DNA of 64,000 nt from assembly GCF_000022145.1 (NCBI RefSeq), contig NC_011891.1:1872001-1936000 (forward strand), in the 5' to 3' direction. Below are positions 27,147 through 36,600 of this stretch, piece after piece (position 1 is the stretch's first letter; each line of letters begins with the position of its first letter). Source of the stretch: Anaeromyxobacter dehalogenans 2CP-1 (lineage in GTDB: Bacteria > Myxococcota > Myxococcia > Myxococcales > Anaeromyxobacteraceae). The position numbers and the translations under genes were made by a program. The notes under the pieces are model-generated. The model saw nothing but the letters and a program-made list of their open reading frames with translations, was not told the DNA's origin and did no database searches.

Positions 27147-27998
27147 ATGCGCGAGCGCCCCGGCGCCCGGGAGCTGGAGGCGGCCGCCGCGGCCCGGCCC
27201 CCGCGGGCGGGCCGCGCGCGCGCCCCCGCATCGGAGCCGCTCGCGATGCTGGTCCGCCGCGGCCTCGACCCGCGGCTGTCCCGCCCCGACCTGCCGTTCG
27301 ACCCCGCCCTGCCGGCGCCCGCGCTCGACGCCATCGCCGCGCGCCTCGGGCACTACGCGTTCCGGCTGTTCCTGCGCGGCGCCATCCTCGCGCCGGCCGG
27401 CTTCCTGCCGTCGGAGGCCACCCGCTACGTGGACGCGGCGCGCGCCCGCGCCATGGCCGAGGACTGCGTGGCGCTCGGCCTGGCCGAGCGGCGCCCGCGG
27501 GGACGCTACCGCCTCCTGCGGCGGGCGCGGTCGTTCGGCGGGACGCTGGAGTGGTGGGTGGCGCGCGAGCTGTCCTCGCGGCTGGGCCTCCAGGTGGCGA
27601 CCGGCGTGCGGAGCGGCGCGCCGGGCGTCGGCGGGGACCTCGACGTCGTCGCCGCCGCGGAGGGCAGGCTCGTCTACCTCGAGCTGAAGTCCGGGCCGCC
27701 CAAGCACCTCATGCCCGCCGAGGCCGACGCGTTCGTGCGGCGGCTGCGCGCGCTCCGGCCCGACGTCGCCCTGTTCGCGATCGACACCGCGCTCCGCCTC
27801 GGCGACAAGGTCCTGCCGCTGCTCGGCCGCGCGCTGGTGGGCCCCGGCGGCGCGGCGCCCGAGCCTCGGCGGGTGGTGCGCGACACCTGGGCCCTCGGAC
27901 CGCATCTGTACGTCGCCAGCGCGAAGGAGGATCTCATCGAGAACCTCTCTCGCGCGCTCGCGGAGGGGCTGCGCGCGCTCGCGCCGGATCCGCCGTGA
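27147..27998 (+). CDS. Unassigned protein with PD-(D/E)XK nuclease-like motif
   Basis: I do not recognise a named family for this 283-residue protein. Its middle has the signature of the PD-(D/E)XK fold: GVGGDLDVV with D166, a strand, then YLELKSG with E179 and K181. A helix-rich N-terminal region, residues 60-130 (SEATRYVDAARARAMAEDCVALGLAERR), resembles a winged helix. It could be a restriction-endonuclease-like or tRNA/DNA-repair nuclease, or an inactive scaffold. It follows the LysR gene after 38 bp on the same strand. Confidence 0.65.
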   Translation: MRERPGARELEAAAAARPPRAGRARAPASEPLAMLVRRGLDPRLSRPDLPFDPALPAPALDAIAARLGHYAFRLFLRGAILAPAGFLPSEATRYVDAARARAMAEDCVALGLAERRPRGRYRLLRRARSFGGTLEWWVARELSSRLGLQVATGVRSGAPGVGGDLDVVAAAEGRLVYLELKSGPPKHLMPAEADAFVRRLRALRPDVALFAIDTALRLGDKVLPLLGRALVGPGGAAPEPRRVVRDTWALGPHLYVASAKEDLIENLSRALAEGLRALAPDPP

Positions 27999-28079
27999 GC
28001 CCGCCGGAGCGCGCGGGGTCGGGAGGCGGCGAGCGATCGTGCGGGCGGCCCGCCGGGCGTCGCCGGGGCGACGGGACCT

Positions 28080-28094
28080 GCTCAAGGCTTGAGC
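28080..28094. promoter_or_regulatory. GCTCAAGGCTTGAGC palindrome, candidate response-regulator binding site
   Basis: The 15-bp sequence GCTCAA-GGC-TTGAGC is symmetrical and recurs, with only its central base triplet changed, at 30979-30993. It lies about 125 bp upstream of the GG of a sigma-54-type element before the histidine kinase gene. This distance is typical for an NtrC-type activator, and the neighbouring operon encodes one. Confidence 0.65.
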
Positions 28095-28210
28095 AGGTTG
28101 TTGGAGTTCTGCGCGGCGAGGCGGAAACGGCCGTTGGTCACGTTCCGGGGCGAGCGCGTGCGTTCAGGGCCGGGTTAATCGAGCTGGGCCATGGTCAGAG
28201 TCCTCTCCGC

Positions 28211-28226
28211 CGGCCCGGATCTTGCC
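28211..28226 (+). promoter_or_regulatory. Candidate sigma-54 (-24/-12) promoter of the histidine kinase operon
   Basis: CGGCCCGGATCTTGCC fits the sigma-54 consensus TGGCACGN4TTGCW at the GG and at TTGC, with the exact GG-N10-GC spacing. Transcription would start near 28238, which is why the kinase start is placed downstream at 28296. Confidence 0.55.
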
Positions 28227-28295
28227 TTTCGCTCCGGGGACGTGGTCGCCCCTCCGCGCACACACCCGCTGGTCGCCTCCGCGCCGCCCTGCCCG

Positions 28296-29579
28296 ATGAC
28301 GGCGGCCGCGCCGTCGCGGGAGCGCGCCGACCGGTGGCCGCGCCGGGAGGACCTGTTCGCGATCGCCTACTACCTCGCGGCGGCGGGGGTGCTCGCGTGG
28401 GCGGGCTACGCGCCCTGGAGGATCGGCGTGGTGCTGGCGGGCGGCGCCGTGCAGCAGGTGGGCGTGCGCGGCTGCCGGCGGGGCGACGCCAGCCGGTGCG
28501 TGAACGCGACCTTCGACCGGATCGCCCTCTACGTCGTCCTGGGACAGGCGTCGTTCTTCCTGACGACCGCGCTCGCGGCGGCGGTGACCGGCGGCGAGCA
28601 GAGCCCGCTCATCCTCCCGTTCCTCGGGTCGTACTTCGTGGCGGTCTCGGTGGTGGGGGACCGCGTCGCCACGCGCGGGCTGCTCGCCGCGACGGCGCTC
28701 GGCGGCGCCGTGCTGGCGCTCCTGCCGGACGCGGTCGCCGGTCCGGAGCTGCCCGCGCTCCAGCGCGGCGTGCTCACGGTGGTGAGCGTGCTCGGCGTCG
28801 GCGCGCTGCTCGCGCCGGCGCACGCGGAGACGCGGCGCAAGCGCGACCAGGTGGCCCGCGCCCGCGCCGAGATGGTGTCCGACGCGCTCAGCCGGGCGCA
28901 GGGGCTGGAGCAGGTCGGCGCCAAGGTGGCGCACGAGCTGAAGAACCCGCTCACCGGCGTGAAGGCGCTCGTCCAGCTCGGGCTGCGCAGCCCGGCGGAG
29001 GCGGCCTCGCACGAGCGGCTCGAGGTGGTGGACCGCGAGGTCACGCGGATGCAGGAGATCATCCAGAACTACCTCTCGTTCAACCGGCCGCTCCAGTCGG
29101 TCAACCCGCGGCAGGTGGCGCTCGGGCCGCTCGTCTCCGACACGCTGCTGGTCCTCTCCGCCCGCGCCGACGAGGCGCGGGTGCGGCTCTACGCGCGCGG
29201 CGACGCGTCGCTCGAGGCGGACCCGCGCCGCCTGAAGGAGGCGCTGCTGAACCTGGTGGCGAACGCGATCGAGGCGACGCCGGCCGGCGGCGAGGTGGTG
29301 GTGGAGGCGCGCGAGCTGTCCGGGGACGACATCGAGCTGGTGGTGCGGGACACCGGGCGCGGGATGCCGCCGGAGACGCTCCGGCGCATCGGCACCCCGT
29401 TCTTCACCACCCGCGACGACGGCACCGGGCTGGGCGTGGTGCTGGCGCGGGCGGTGATCGTGCAGCACGGTGGTACCCTGCGCTACGAGAGCGAGCCGGG
29501 GAGCGGGACGAAGGTGCTCGTCACGTTGCCGCGCGCCGCGAAGAGGAGCGGGGATGTCGCGCGTGCTGCTGGTGGATGA
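28296..29579 (+). CDS. Membrane sensor histidine kinase
   Basis: The first about 190 residues hold six hydrophobic segments with no large periplasmic loop. The kinase core follows: H-box KVAHELKNPLTGVKALVQL with H213 as phosphoacceptor, N-box ALLNLVANAIEATP, DTGRGMPPETLRRIG and FFTTRDDGTGLGVVLA. It should autophosphorylate and pass phosphate to the adjacent NtrC-type regulator, whose ORF overlaps its end by 26 bp. The ATG at 28296 is chosen because a sigma-54-type promoter lies between it and an in-frame ATG at 28191. Neither start has a good ribosome-binding site. The signal is unknown; the target operon suggests membrane or toxic-compound stress. Confidence 0.88.
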   Translation: MTAAAPSRERADRWPRREDLFAIAYYLAAAGVLAWAGYAPWRIGVVLAGGAVQQVGVRGCRRGDASRCVNATFDRIALYVVLGQASFFLTTALAAAVTGGEQSPLILPFLGSYFVAVSVVGDRVATRGLLAATALGGAVLALLPDAVAGPELPALQRGVLTVVSVLGVGALLAPAHAETRRKRDQVARARAEMVSDALSRAQGLEQVGAKVAHELKNPLTGVKALVQLGLRSPAEAASHERLEVVDREVTRMQEIIQNYLSFNRPLQSVNPRQVALGPLVSDTLLVLSARADEARVRLYARGDASLEADPRRLKEALLNLVANAIEATPAGGEVVVEARELSGDDIELVVRDTGRGMPPETLRRIGTPFFTTRDDGTGLGVVLARAVIVQHGGTLRYESEPGSGTKVLVTLPRAAKRSGDVARAAGG

Positions 29580-30945
29580 CGAGCCGTCGGTCCGCGCCGC
29601 GCTCAAGGAGCTGGTGCAGGGCCGCGGCTGGGAGCCGGTGCTCGCGTGCTCGGCCTCGGAGGCGCTGGAGCAGCTCGAGCGCGCCGACGTGCTGGTGACC
29701 GACTTCTCCATGCCGGAGATGGACGGTCTCGCGCTGCTCCAGGCGGTGCGCGAGCGCGACGAGTGGCTGCCGGTCATCCTGCTCACCGCGCACGGCTCGG
29801 AGCGCCTGGCGGTGCGCGCCATGAAGGCGGGCGCGTACGAGTACGTGCCGAAGCCGTTCGACGTGGACGAGCTGGCGCTGGCCATCGGCCGCGCGCTGGA
29901 GGCGCGGCTCCTGCGCCAGCGCAACCGCCAGCTCACGGTGGAGCACGCCATCGGCCGGCGGCTGGTGTTCGAGTCCGCGAACATGCGCCAGGTGCTGGCC
30001 GCCACCGCCCGGGTGGCGGCGCGCGAGATCACCGTGCTGGTGTGCGGCGAGACCGGCACCGGCAAGGAGCTCATCGGGACGCTGCTCCACGCGCTCAGCA
30101 AGCGGGCCGCCGGGCCGCTCGTCCGGTTCAACTGCAGCGCCATCCCGGCCGAGCTGGCGGAGGCGGAGCTGTTCGGCCACGTGCGCGGCGCGTTCACCGG
30201 CGCCGTGCAGGCGCGGCCCGGGTTCTTCGCGCAGGCCGACGGCGGGACGCTGGTGCTCGACGAGGTCGGCGAGCTGCCGCTCGGGATCCAGGCGAAGCTG
30301 CTCCGGGCGCTGCAGGAGGGCGAGATCCAGCCGGTCGGCTCGGGCCGGGTGGAGCGGGTGGACGTGCGGATCGTCGCGTGCACGCACCGCGACCTGCGCG
30401 CCGACGTGCAGGCGGGGAGGTTCCGCGAGGACCTGTACTACCGGCTGGCGGTGGTGGAGCTGACCGTCCCGCCGCTCCGGGATCGCCGCGAGGACATCCC
30501 GGCGCTGGCCCACGAGTTCGCGCTGCGCTACGCCGAGCGCTTCGGGTCGGAGGACGTGCGGCTCGCGCCGGCCCTGATCGAGCGGCTGGTCGAGGCGGAC
30601 TGGCCCGGCAACGTGCGGCAGCTCGAGAACGTGGTGGCGCGGATGGTGGCCCTGAGCGGCGGGGGCGAGATCGGCCCCGACGCGTTCGAGGCGACCAGCG
30701 TCCCGGCGGACCGGCCGGCCGCCGTCGCGCGCGGCGGCGAGGAGACGCGCACGCTCCGCGAGCAGCTCGACGAGCTGGAGCGGGCCGTCATCGCGCGGAC
30801 CATGGCCGCCGTCCGCGGGAACCAGTCCGAGGCGGCGCGGCGGCTCGGCATCAGCCGGAACACGCTCACCGAGCGGCTGCGGCGCTACGAGCTCGTCACC
30901 GACGCCGTCGAGGGCGCGGCGGCGACCGCCGGCGCCGTCCGCTGA
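29554..30945 (+). CDS. NtrC-family sigma-54-dependent response regulator
   Basis: The 463-residue protein has a receiver domain (D8, D9, phosphoacceptor D50 in TDFSMPEMDG, K in PKPFD), an AAA+ activator domain with Walker A GETGTGKE at 165-172, the sigma-54-contacting GAFTGA at 212-217, Walker B LVLDEVGELP and R-finger-like region, and a C-terminal Fis-type helix-turn-helix (NQSEAARRLGISRNTLTERL). All residues needed for activation of RpoN polymerase are present. GAGGAG precedes the ATG. The twin palindromes upstream of this operon and of the efflux operon are its likely binding sites. Confidence 0.93.
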   Translation: MSRVLLVDDEPSVRAALKELVQGRGWEPVLACSASEALEQLERADVLVTDFSMPEMDGLALLQAVRERDEWLPVILLTAHGSERLAVRAMKAGAYEYVPKPFDVDELALAIGRALEARLLRQRNRQLTVEHAIGRRLVFESANMRQVLAATARVAAREITVLVCGETGTGKELIGTLLHALSKRAAGPLVRFNCSAIPAELAEAELFGHVRGAFTGAVQARPGFFAQADGGTLVLDEVGELPLGIQAKLLRALQEGEIQPVGSGRVERVDVRIVACTHRDLRADVQAGRFREDLYYRLAVVELTVPPLRDRREDIPALAHEFALRYAERFGSEDVRLAPALIERLVEADWPGNVRQLENVVARMVALSGGGEIGPDAFEATSVPADRPAAVARGGEETRTLREQLDELERAVIARTMAAVRGNQSEAARRLGISRNTLTERLRRYELVTDAVEGAAATAGAVR

Positions 30946-30978
30946 GCGCCGGATCGCGCCCGCATACCCGAACGCGGT

Positions 30979-30993
30979 GCTCAAGGGTTGAGC
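30979..30993. promoter_or_regulatory. GCTCAAGGGTTGAGC palindrome upstream of the efflux operon
   Basis: This is the second copy of GCTCAA-NNN-TTGAGC, 33 bp after the response-regulator stop codon and about 107 bp before the GG of a sigma-54-like element at 31092. The matching copy at 28080 stands before the kinase operon. Both are placed like enhancer sites. Confidence 0.65.
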
Positions 30994-31091
30994 GGCCCCG
31001 TCGGACCTCGGTACGGCGGCGGCGCGGGGGCGCCGCGCCGGGGCACGCGCCGTCCAGCGGAGTCCTTGCGTTTCGCGCGTGGCGTGAGCGC

Positions 31092-31107
31092 TGGCGCGAC
31101 CGGTGCA
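31092..31107 (+). promoter_or_regulatory. Candidate sigma-54 promoter of the tolC-RND operon
   Basis: TGGCGCGACCGGTGCA keeps GG-N10-GC and differs from TGGCACGN4TTGCA at two positions. Transcription would begin near 31118, leaving only about six bases before the ATG at 31124, so either the leader is very short or a weaker match (31055-31069, with AG in place of GG) is used. Confidence 0.45.
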
Positions 31108-31123
31108 AGGTCGCCGGCGAACC

Positions 31124-32446
31124 ATGTCGAGCCTCCATCTTCGAATCCTCAAGTTCGGTCTCGCGGCGGCGGTCCTCACGCTCGCCGGACGGGCGAGCGC
31201 GCTGCAGCCGCTCGAGTCCTTCCTGCGCGGCGCGCGCGACGCCAGCCCCGACAACGCCGAGGCGCGCGCGGCCCGCGCGCAGGCGTCGGCCGGTACGCAG
31301 GCGGCCCTGGGCCGGGCGCTGCCCGGCGTGTCGCTGCTCGGGACCTACACCCGCAACCAGTACGAGACCCGCATCCCGAGCGCGACCGGGCCGGTGGTCC
31401 TCACGCCGCGCGACCAGCTCGACGGCTACGCGACCATCCACGTGCCGCTGGTCGACCTCGCCACCTTCGCGCGCATCGGCGCGGCGCGCGCCGCCTCCGG
31501 CGCCGCCGCCGAGCAGCAGGACGCCACCGAGCTGCGCGTGCAGTCGCTCGTGTCGCGCGAGTACCACCAGCTCGTGGCCAGCCAGGCGCTGGTCCAGGCC
31601 TCGCGGCGCGCGCTGGACGTCTCGCGGGCCGGCCTGCGGATCGCGGAGGCGCGGCACGGGGCGGGCTCCACCGCGCTGCTCGACGTGGACCGGGCCCGCG
31701 CCGAGGTGGAGCGCAACGTCCAGCAGGTCGCGACCGCCGAGCTGCAGGTGTCGCTCGCCGCGCGCGCGCTCCGGTCGCTGAGCGGGATGGAGCCCGAGCT
31801 GGAGGGGGAGGTCGCGCTCGGCGACGACCTGCACGAGGAGGCGCCCATCGAGTCGTTCCAGGCGCGCGACGAGGACGTCCCGGCCATCGCGGCGGCGGTG
31901 CGCGCGCGCGTGGCCGAGGAGCGGGAGGCCTGGGCGCGGCGGCTGGTGCTGGTGCCGAGCCTCTCGGCGAGCGCCACCGAGCACGCGACGGACTACACCG
32001 GCCTGGCGGGCCACGAGCGGACCTGGCAGGCGGTCGTGTCGCTGAGCTGGTCGTTCGACCTCACCACGCTCGCGAACATGCGCGCGCAGGACGCCGTCGC
32101 GGACGGCGCCCGGGCGCGCGAGGAGCGGGCGCGGCTCGCGGCGCACGACGACGTCCACAGCGCGTGGATGACCGTCCGCACCGACATCGCGCGCAGCCGG
32201 TCGGCGCGCGTGCAGGCCGAGGTGAGCCAGCGCGCCGCCGGCCTGGCGCTGGAGCGCTACCAGGCGGGCGCGGCCGACCAGCTCGACCTGCTCCAGGCGC
32301 AGCGCGACGCGTTCAACGCCGACGCCGCCCGCATCCAGGCGGACGCCGAGGTGTCCGACGCGCGGGCGCAGCTCCGGCTCGCGGCCGGCCGGAACCTCCT
32401 CGACGCGCGGGAGCCCCCGCCGGCCTCCCCGCAGGCTTCCCCATGA
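31124..32446 (+). CDS. TolC-family outer-membrane efflux protein
   Basis: The 440-residue product begins with a signal peptide ending GRASALQ and has the two internal repeats of outer-membrane efflux proteins, each with long amphipathic helices (ARAQASAGTQAALGRALPGV; DQLDLLQAQRDAFNADAARI). It should form the trimeric channel through which the downstream adaptor and RND pump discharge substrate. A ribosome-binding site is weak (AAGG thirteen bases upstream). It is the first gene of a four-gene operon. Confidence 0.9.
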   Translation: MSSLHLRILKFGLAAAVLTLAGRASALQPLESFLRGARDASPDNAEARAARAQASAGTQAALGRALPGVSLLGTYTRNQYETRIPSATGPVVLTPRDQLDGYATIHVPLVDLATFARIGAARAASGAAAEQQDATELRVQSLVSREYHQLVASQALVQASRRALDVSRAGLRIAEARHGAGSTALLDVDRARAEVERNVQQVATAELQVSLAARALRSLSGMEPELEGEVALGDDLHEEAPIESFQARDEDVPAIAAAVRARVAEEREAWARRLVLVPSLSASATEHATDYTGLAGHERTWQAVVSLSWSFDLTTLANMRAQDAVADGARAREERARLAAHDDVHSAWMTVRTDIARSRSARVQAEVSQRAAGLALERYQAGAADQLDLLQAQRDAFNADAARIQADAEVSDARAQLRLAAGRNLLDAREPPPASPQASP

Positions 32447-32495
32447 CGGGGCGTCACGCCCTGACCTTCACACTCGTCTTCCAGCAGGAGCGCAC

Positions 32496-33629
32496 ATGAA
32501 GAGCAAGAAGCAGTGGGCAGTGTTCGCGGTGGGCCTGGTGGTGGTGCTCGCCATCCTGGTCGGGGTCAAGGCCGGGCAGATCGTCACCATGGTGCGCGCC
32601 GGCGAGGCGTTCGTGCCGCCCCCGGAGTCGGTCACGTCGGCGAAGGTCGAGGCGACCGAGTGGGAGGCCTCCCGGGCCGCGGTCGGCTCGCTGGTGGCGG
32701 TGCAGGGCGTGACGCTCGCGGCCGAGCTGCCCGGCACCGTGCGGCAGATCGCGTTCGAGTCCGGGAGCAACGTGCGCCGCGGCCAGGTGCTGGTCCGGTT
32801 CGACACCTCCGCCGAGGAGGCGCAGCTCGCCGCGGCCACCGCCGACGCGGCGCTCGCGAAGGTCAACCTGGAGCGCGCCCAGCGGCTGCGGCAGGGCGAG
32901 GCGAACGCGCAGGCCGACCTCGACGCGGCCGACGCCAAGGCGAAGCAGGCCGACGCGACCGTCCGCAACCTCCAGGCGATCATCGCCAAGAAGACCATCC
33001 GCGCGCCGTTCGACGGCCGCATCTCCATCCGCCAGGTGGAGCTCGGCCAGGTGGTGTCGCCGGGCAGCCCCATCGCGTCGCTGCAGTCGGTGACGCCCAT
33101 CCACGCGGACTTCTGGCTGCCGCAGCAGGCGCTGGTGGACCTCGCGGCGGGGCAGAAGGTGCGGCTGCGGACGGACACGTTCCCGCGCGCCGACTGGACC
33201 GGCGAGATCACCACCGTGAACCCCGAGGTGGACCCGGTCACCCGCAACGTGCGGGTGCGCGCCACCTTCCCGAACAAGGACGGGCGGCTCCGCCCCGGCA
33301 TGTTCGTGAACGTGGCGGTGCTGTCGGCGGACAAGCACAAGGTCCTCGCCATCCCCGCCACCGCGGTGATGTTCGCCCCCTACGGCGACTCGGTCTACGT
33401 GATCGAGCAGAAGAAGGACGCGAACGGCAAGCCGACGCTGGTGGCCCGCCAGCAGTTCGTCCGCACCGGCGAGCGGCGCGGCGACCTGGTGGCGGTGCTG
33501 GACGGTCTCAAGGGCGGGGAGACCGTGGTCAGCAGCGGCGTCTTCAAGCTGCGCAACGGCGCCGCGGTGGCGGTGAACGACTCGCTGGCGCCGCGCGCGC
33601 AGCTCGCGCCGAAGCCGACGGAGAACTGA
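32496..33629 (+). CDS. RND efflux periplasmic adaptor (membrane fusion protein)
   Basis: The 377-residue adaptor has an N-terminal membrane anchor (FAVGLVVVLAILVGVKAG), a lipoyl-like half GTVRQIAFESGSNVRRGQVLV, a coiled coil of about residues 100-160 and the second lipoyl half KKTIRAPFDGRISIRQVELG, then beta-barrel and membrane-proximal domains (FPNKDGRLRPGMFVNVAV). It links the inner-membrane pump to TolC. AGGAG precedes the ATG. It is separated from the permease gene by a single base. Confidence 0.93.
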   Translation: MKSKKQWAVFAVGLVVVLAILVGVKAGQIVTMVRAGEAFVPPPESVTSAKVEATEWEASRAAVGSLVAVQGVTLAAELPGTVRQIAFESGSNVRRGQVLVRFDTSAEEAQLAAATADAALAKVNLERAQRLRQGEANAQADLDAADAKAKQADATVRNLQAIIAKKTIRAPFDGRISIRQVELGQVVSPGSPIASLQSVTPIHADFWLPQQALVDLAAGQKVRLRTDTFPRADWTGEITTVNPEVDPVTRNVRVRATFPNKDGRLRPGMFVNVAVLSADKHKVLAIPATAVMFAPYGDSVYVIEQKKDANGKPTLVARQQFVRTGERRGDLVAVLDGLKGGETVVSSGVFKLRNGAAVAVNDSLAPRAQLAPKPTEN

Positions 33630-33630
33630 G

Positions 33631-36600
33631 ATGAAGCTCACCGACCTGTTCGTCCGGCGCCCGGTCATCGCGGTCGTCGTCAACCTCGTCATCGTCATCG
33701 CGGGCCTGCAGGCCATCCGCACGCTGAACGTGCGGCAGTACCCGCGCAGCGAGAACGCGCAGATCACCGTCACCACCACCTACGTGGGCGCGAACGCCGA
33801 GCTGGTGCGCGGCTTCATCACCACGCCGCTCGAGCGCGTCATCGCCTCCGCGGACGGCATCGACTACCTGGAGTCGGAGAGCAAGCAGAACGTCTCGATC
33901 ATCCGGGCGCGCCTGCGGCTGAACTACGACTCGAACCGCGCCCTGGCGGAGATCGGCTCCAAGATCGACCAGGTGCGCGGCGACCTGCCGCCCGAGGCGG
34001 AGGTCCCGGTGGTCGGCATCGAGACCGCCGACAGCCAGTTCGCCTCCGCGTACCTGAGCTTCTCGTCCAGGTTCCTGAAGCAGAACGAGATCACCGACTA
34101 CCTGGTCCGCGTGGTGCAGCCGCGCCTCTCGTCCATCGAGGGCGTGCAGCGGGCCGACATCCTCGGCGCCCGCACCTTCGCGATGCGCGTCTGGCTGCGG
34201 CCGGACCGCATGGCCGCGCTCAACGTCAGCCCGGCGCAGGTGCGGGAGGCGCTCGCCCGCAACAACTACCAGGCGGCGGTCGGGCAGACGAAGGGCTCGC
34301 TGGTCCAGGTGAATCTCACCGCCAACACCGACCTCCGCTCGGTGCGCGAGTTCCAGCAGATGGTGGTGCGCGAGCGCGACGGCGCCACCGTCCGGCTGGG
34401 CGACGTGGCCGACGTGGCGCTCGGGGCGGAGGACTACGACGCCGAGGTGAACTTCACCGGCGAGACCGCGGTGTTCGTCGGCATCTGGGCGCTGCCCGAC
34501 GCGAACTCGCTCGACGTGATCAAGCGCGTGCGCACCGAGATGGGCGCGATGCAGACGCAGATCCCCGAGCAGATCAGGGCGGTGGTGGCGTACGACGCGA
34601 CCGCCTACATCCAGGACGCCATCAAGGACGTCGAGCACACGCTGGCCGAGACGCTGGTCATCGTGGTGATCGTCATCTTCCTGTTCCTCGGCTCGCTCCG
34701 CTCGGTGCTGGTGCCGGTGGTGGCCATCCCGGTGTCGCTCGTCGGCGCGGTGTTCCTGATGCAGGCGTTCGGGTTCACCCTGAACCTGCTCACGCTGCTC
34801 GCGATCGTGCTCTCGGTCGGCCTGGTGGTGGACGACGCCATCGTGGTGGTCGAGAACGTGGAGCGCCACCTGCGCGAGGGGAAGACGCGGATGGAGGCGG
34901 CGCTGGCCGGCGTCCGGGAGCTGGTCGGCCCGGTGATCGCCATGACCATCACGCTCGCGGCGGTGTACACGCCCATCGCGTTCCAGGGCGGCCTGACCGG
35001 CTCGCTGTTCCGCGAGTTCGCGCTCACGCTGGCCGGCGCGGTGACCATCTCCGGCGTGGTCGCGCTCACGCTCTCGCCCATGATGTCCGCGCACCTGCTG
35101 CGCGAGGGCGGCGAGGCGAAGGGCCTGGCCCGCCTGCTGGAGCGCGGCTTCGAGCGGGTGCGCGACGTCTACGCGCGCCACCTGGAGAAGTCGCTGCAGG
35201 CGCGCGGCGCCATCTACGCCGCCTGGGTCGCCATCATCCTGCTGGTCGGGGCCATGTTCACCATGGCGCCCCGCGAGCTCGCGCCCACCGAGGACCAGGG
35301 CGTGGTGATGGGGATCGTGAACACCCCGTCGAACTCCACGCTCGAGCAGCTCGTGCCGAACACCAAGGCCGTGAACCGCTCGCTCATGGAGATGCCGGAG
35401 GCCGGGTTCACGTTCCAGATCACCCAGCCCACCGGCGGCTTCTGGGGCGTCGGGCTGAAGCCCTGGACCGAGCGCAGCCGGACGGCGGCCGAGGTGCTGC
35501 ACGAGGTGCAGGGGCGCCTCGCGGTCATTCCCGGCATCCAGACGTTCGCGATCCTCCCCCCGGCGCTGCCCGGCGGCGGGAACTTCCCGGTGGAGATCGT
35601 CCTCGCCTCCACCGCCGACACCCAGGAGATCCTCGGGTTCGCGCAGCAGCTCCAGGAGAAGGCGGCGAAGAGCGGCATCTTCGCGTTCCCGCCGCTCATC
35701 GACGTCAAGATCGACCAGCCGTCCTCGGAGATCGAGCTCGATCGCGAGAAGGTGGCGGAGCTCGGCCTCGACCTGCGCACCGTCGGCCAGGACCTGGGCT
35801 CCGCGGTGGGCGGGAACTACGTGAACCGCTTCAACGTGGGCGGCCGCAGCTACAAGGTGATCCCGCAGCTGCTGCGCTCGGAGCGGCTCAACCCCGAGCA
35901 GCTCGAGGACATCCACGTCACCGGGCCGGACGGGCGGCTCATCCCGCTCGCGTCCATCGCGCGGATCCGCGACCAGGTGACGCCGCGCTCGCTGAACCGC
36001 TTCCAGCAGCTCAACGCGGTGAAGCTGAGCGGCGTCGCCATCCGCCCGCTCGACGAGGCGCTCACGTACCTGGAGGACGAGGCCGGGAAGATCCTGCCCG
36101 CCGGGTACGTGATCGACTACACCGGCGAGTCGCGCCAGCTCCGCACCGAGGGGAACAAGTTCCTCCCCGCGTTCCTGCTGGCCATCGTGCTCATCTTCCT
36201 GGTGCTGGCCGCCCAGTTCAACAGCTTCCGGGACCCGCTGGTGATCCTGGCCGGCTCGGTGCCGCTCGGCATGTTCGGCGCGCTCGCGCTGGTGTTCCTG
36301 AAGATGCCCAACCCGCAGATGCCGTTCTTCACCGACGGCTGGACCACCACGCTCAACGTCTACTCGCAGGTGGGCCTGGTGACGCTGGTGGGCCTGGTCG
36401 CGAAGAACGGCATCCTCATCGTCGAGTTCGCGAACAAGCTCCAGGAGCAGGGGCTCTCGAAGGTGGAGGCGGTCCGGCAGGCGGCGGTCACGCGCCTGCG
36501 GCCCATCCTCATGACCACGTTCGCCACCGTGTTCGGGCACCTCCCGCTCACCTACGTGACCGGCCCCGGCGCCCACGCCCGCAACAGCATCGGCCTGGTG

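Noticed and set aside
28154-28170. GG-N10-GC match (GGGCGAGCGCGTGC) as a kinase-operon promoter
   Set aside because: It matches sigma-54 consensus only at GG and GC; the element at 28211 retains TTGC and better spacing to the palindrome.
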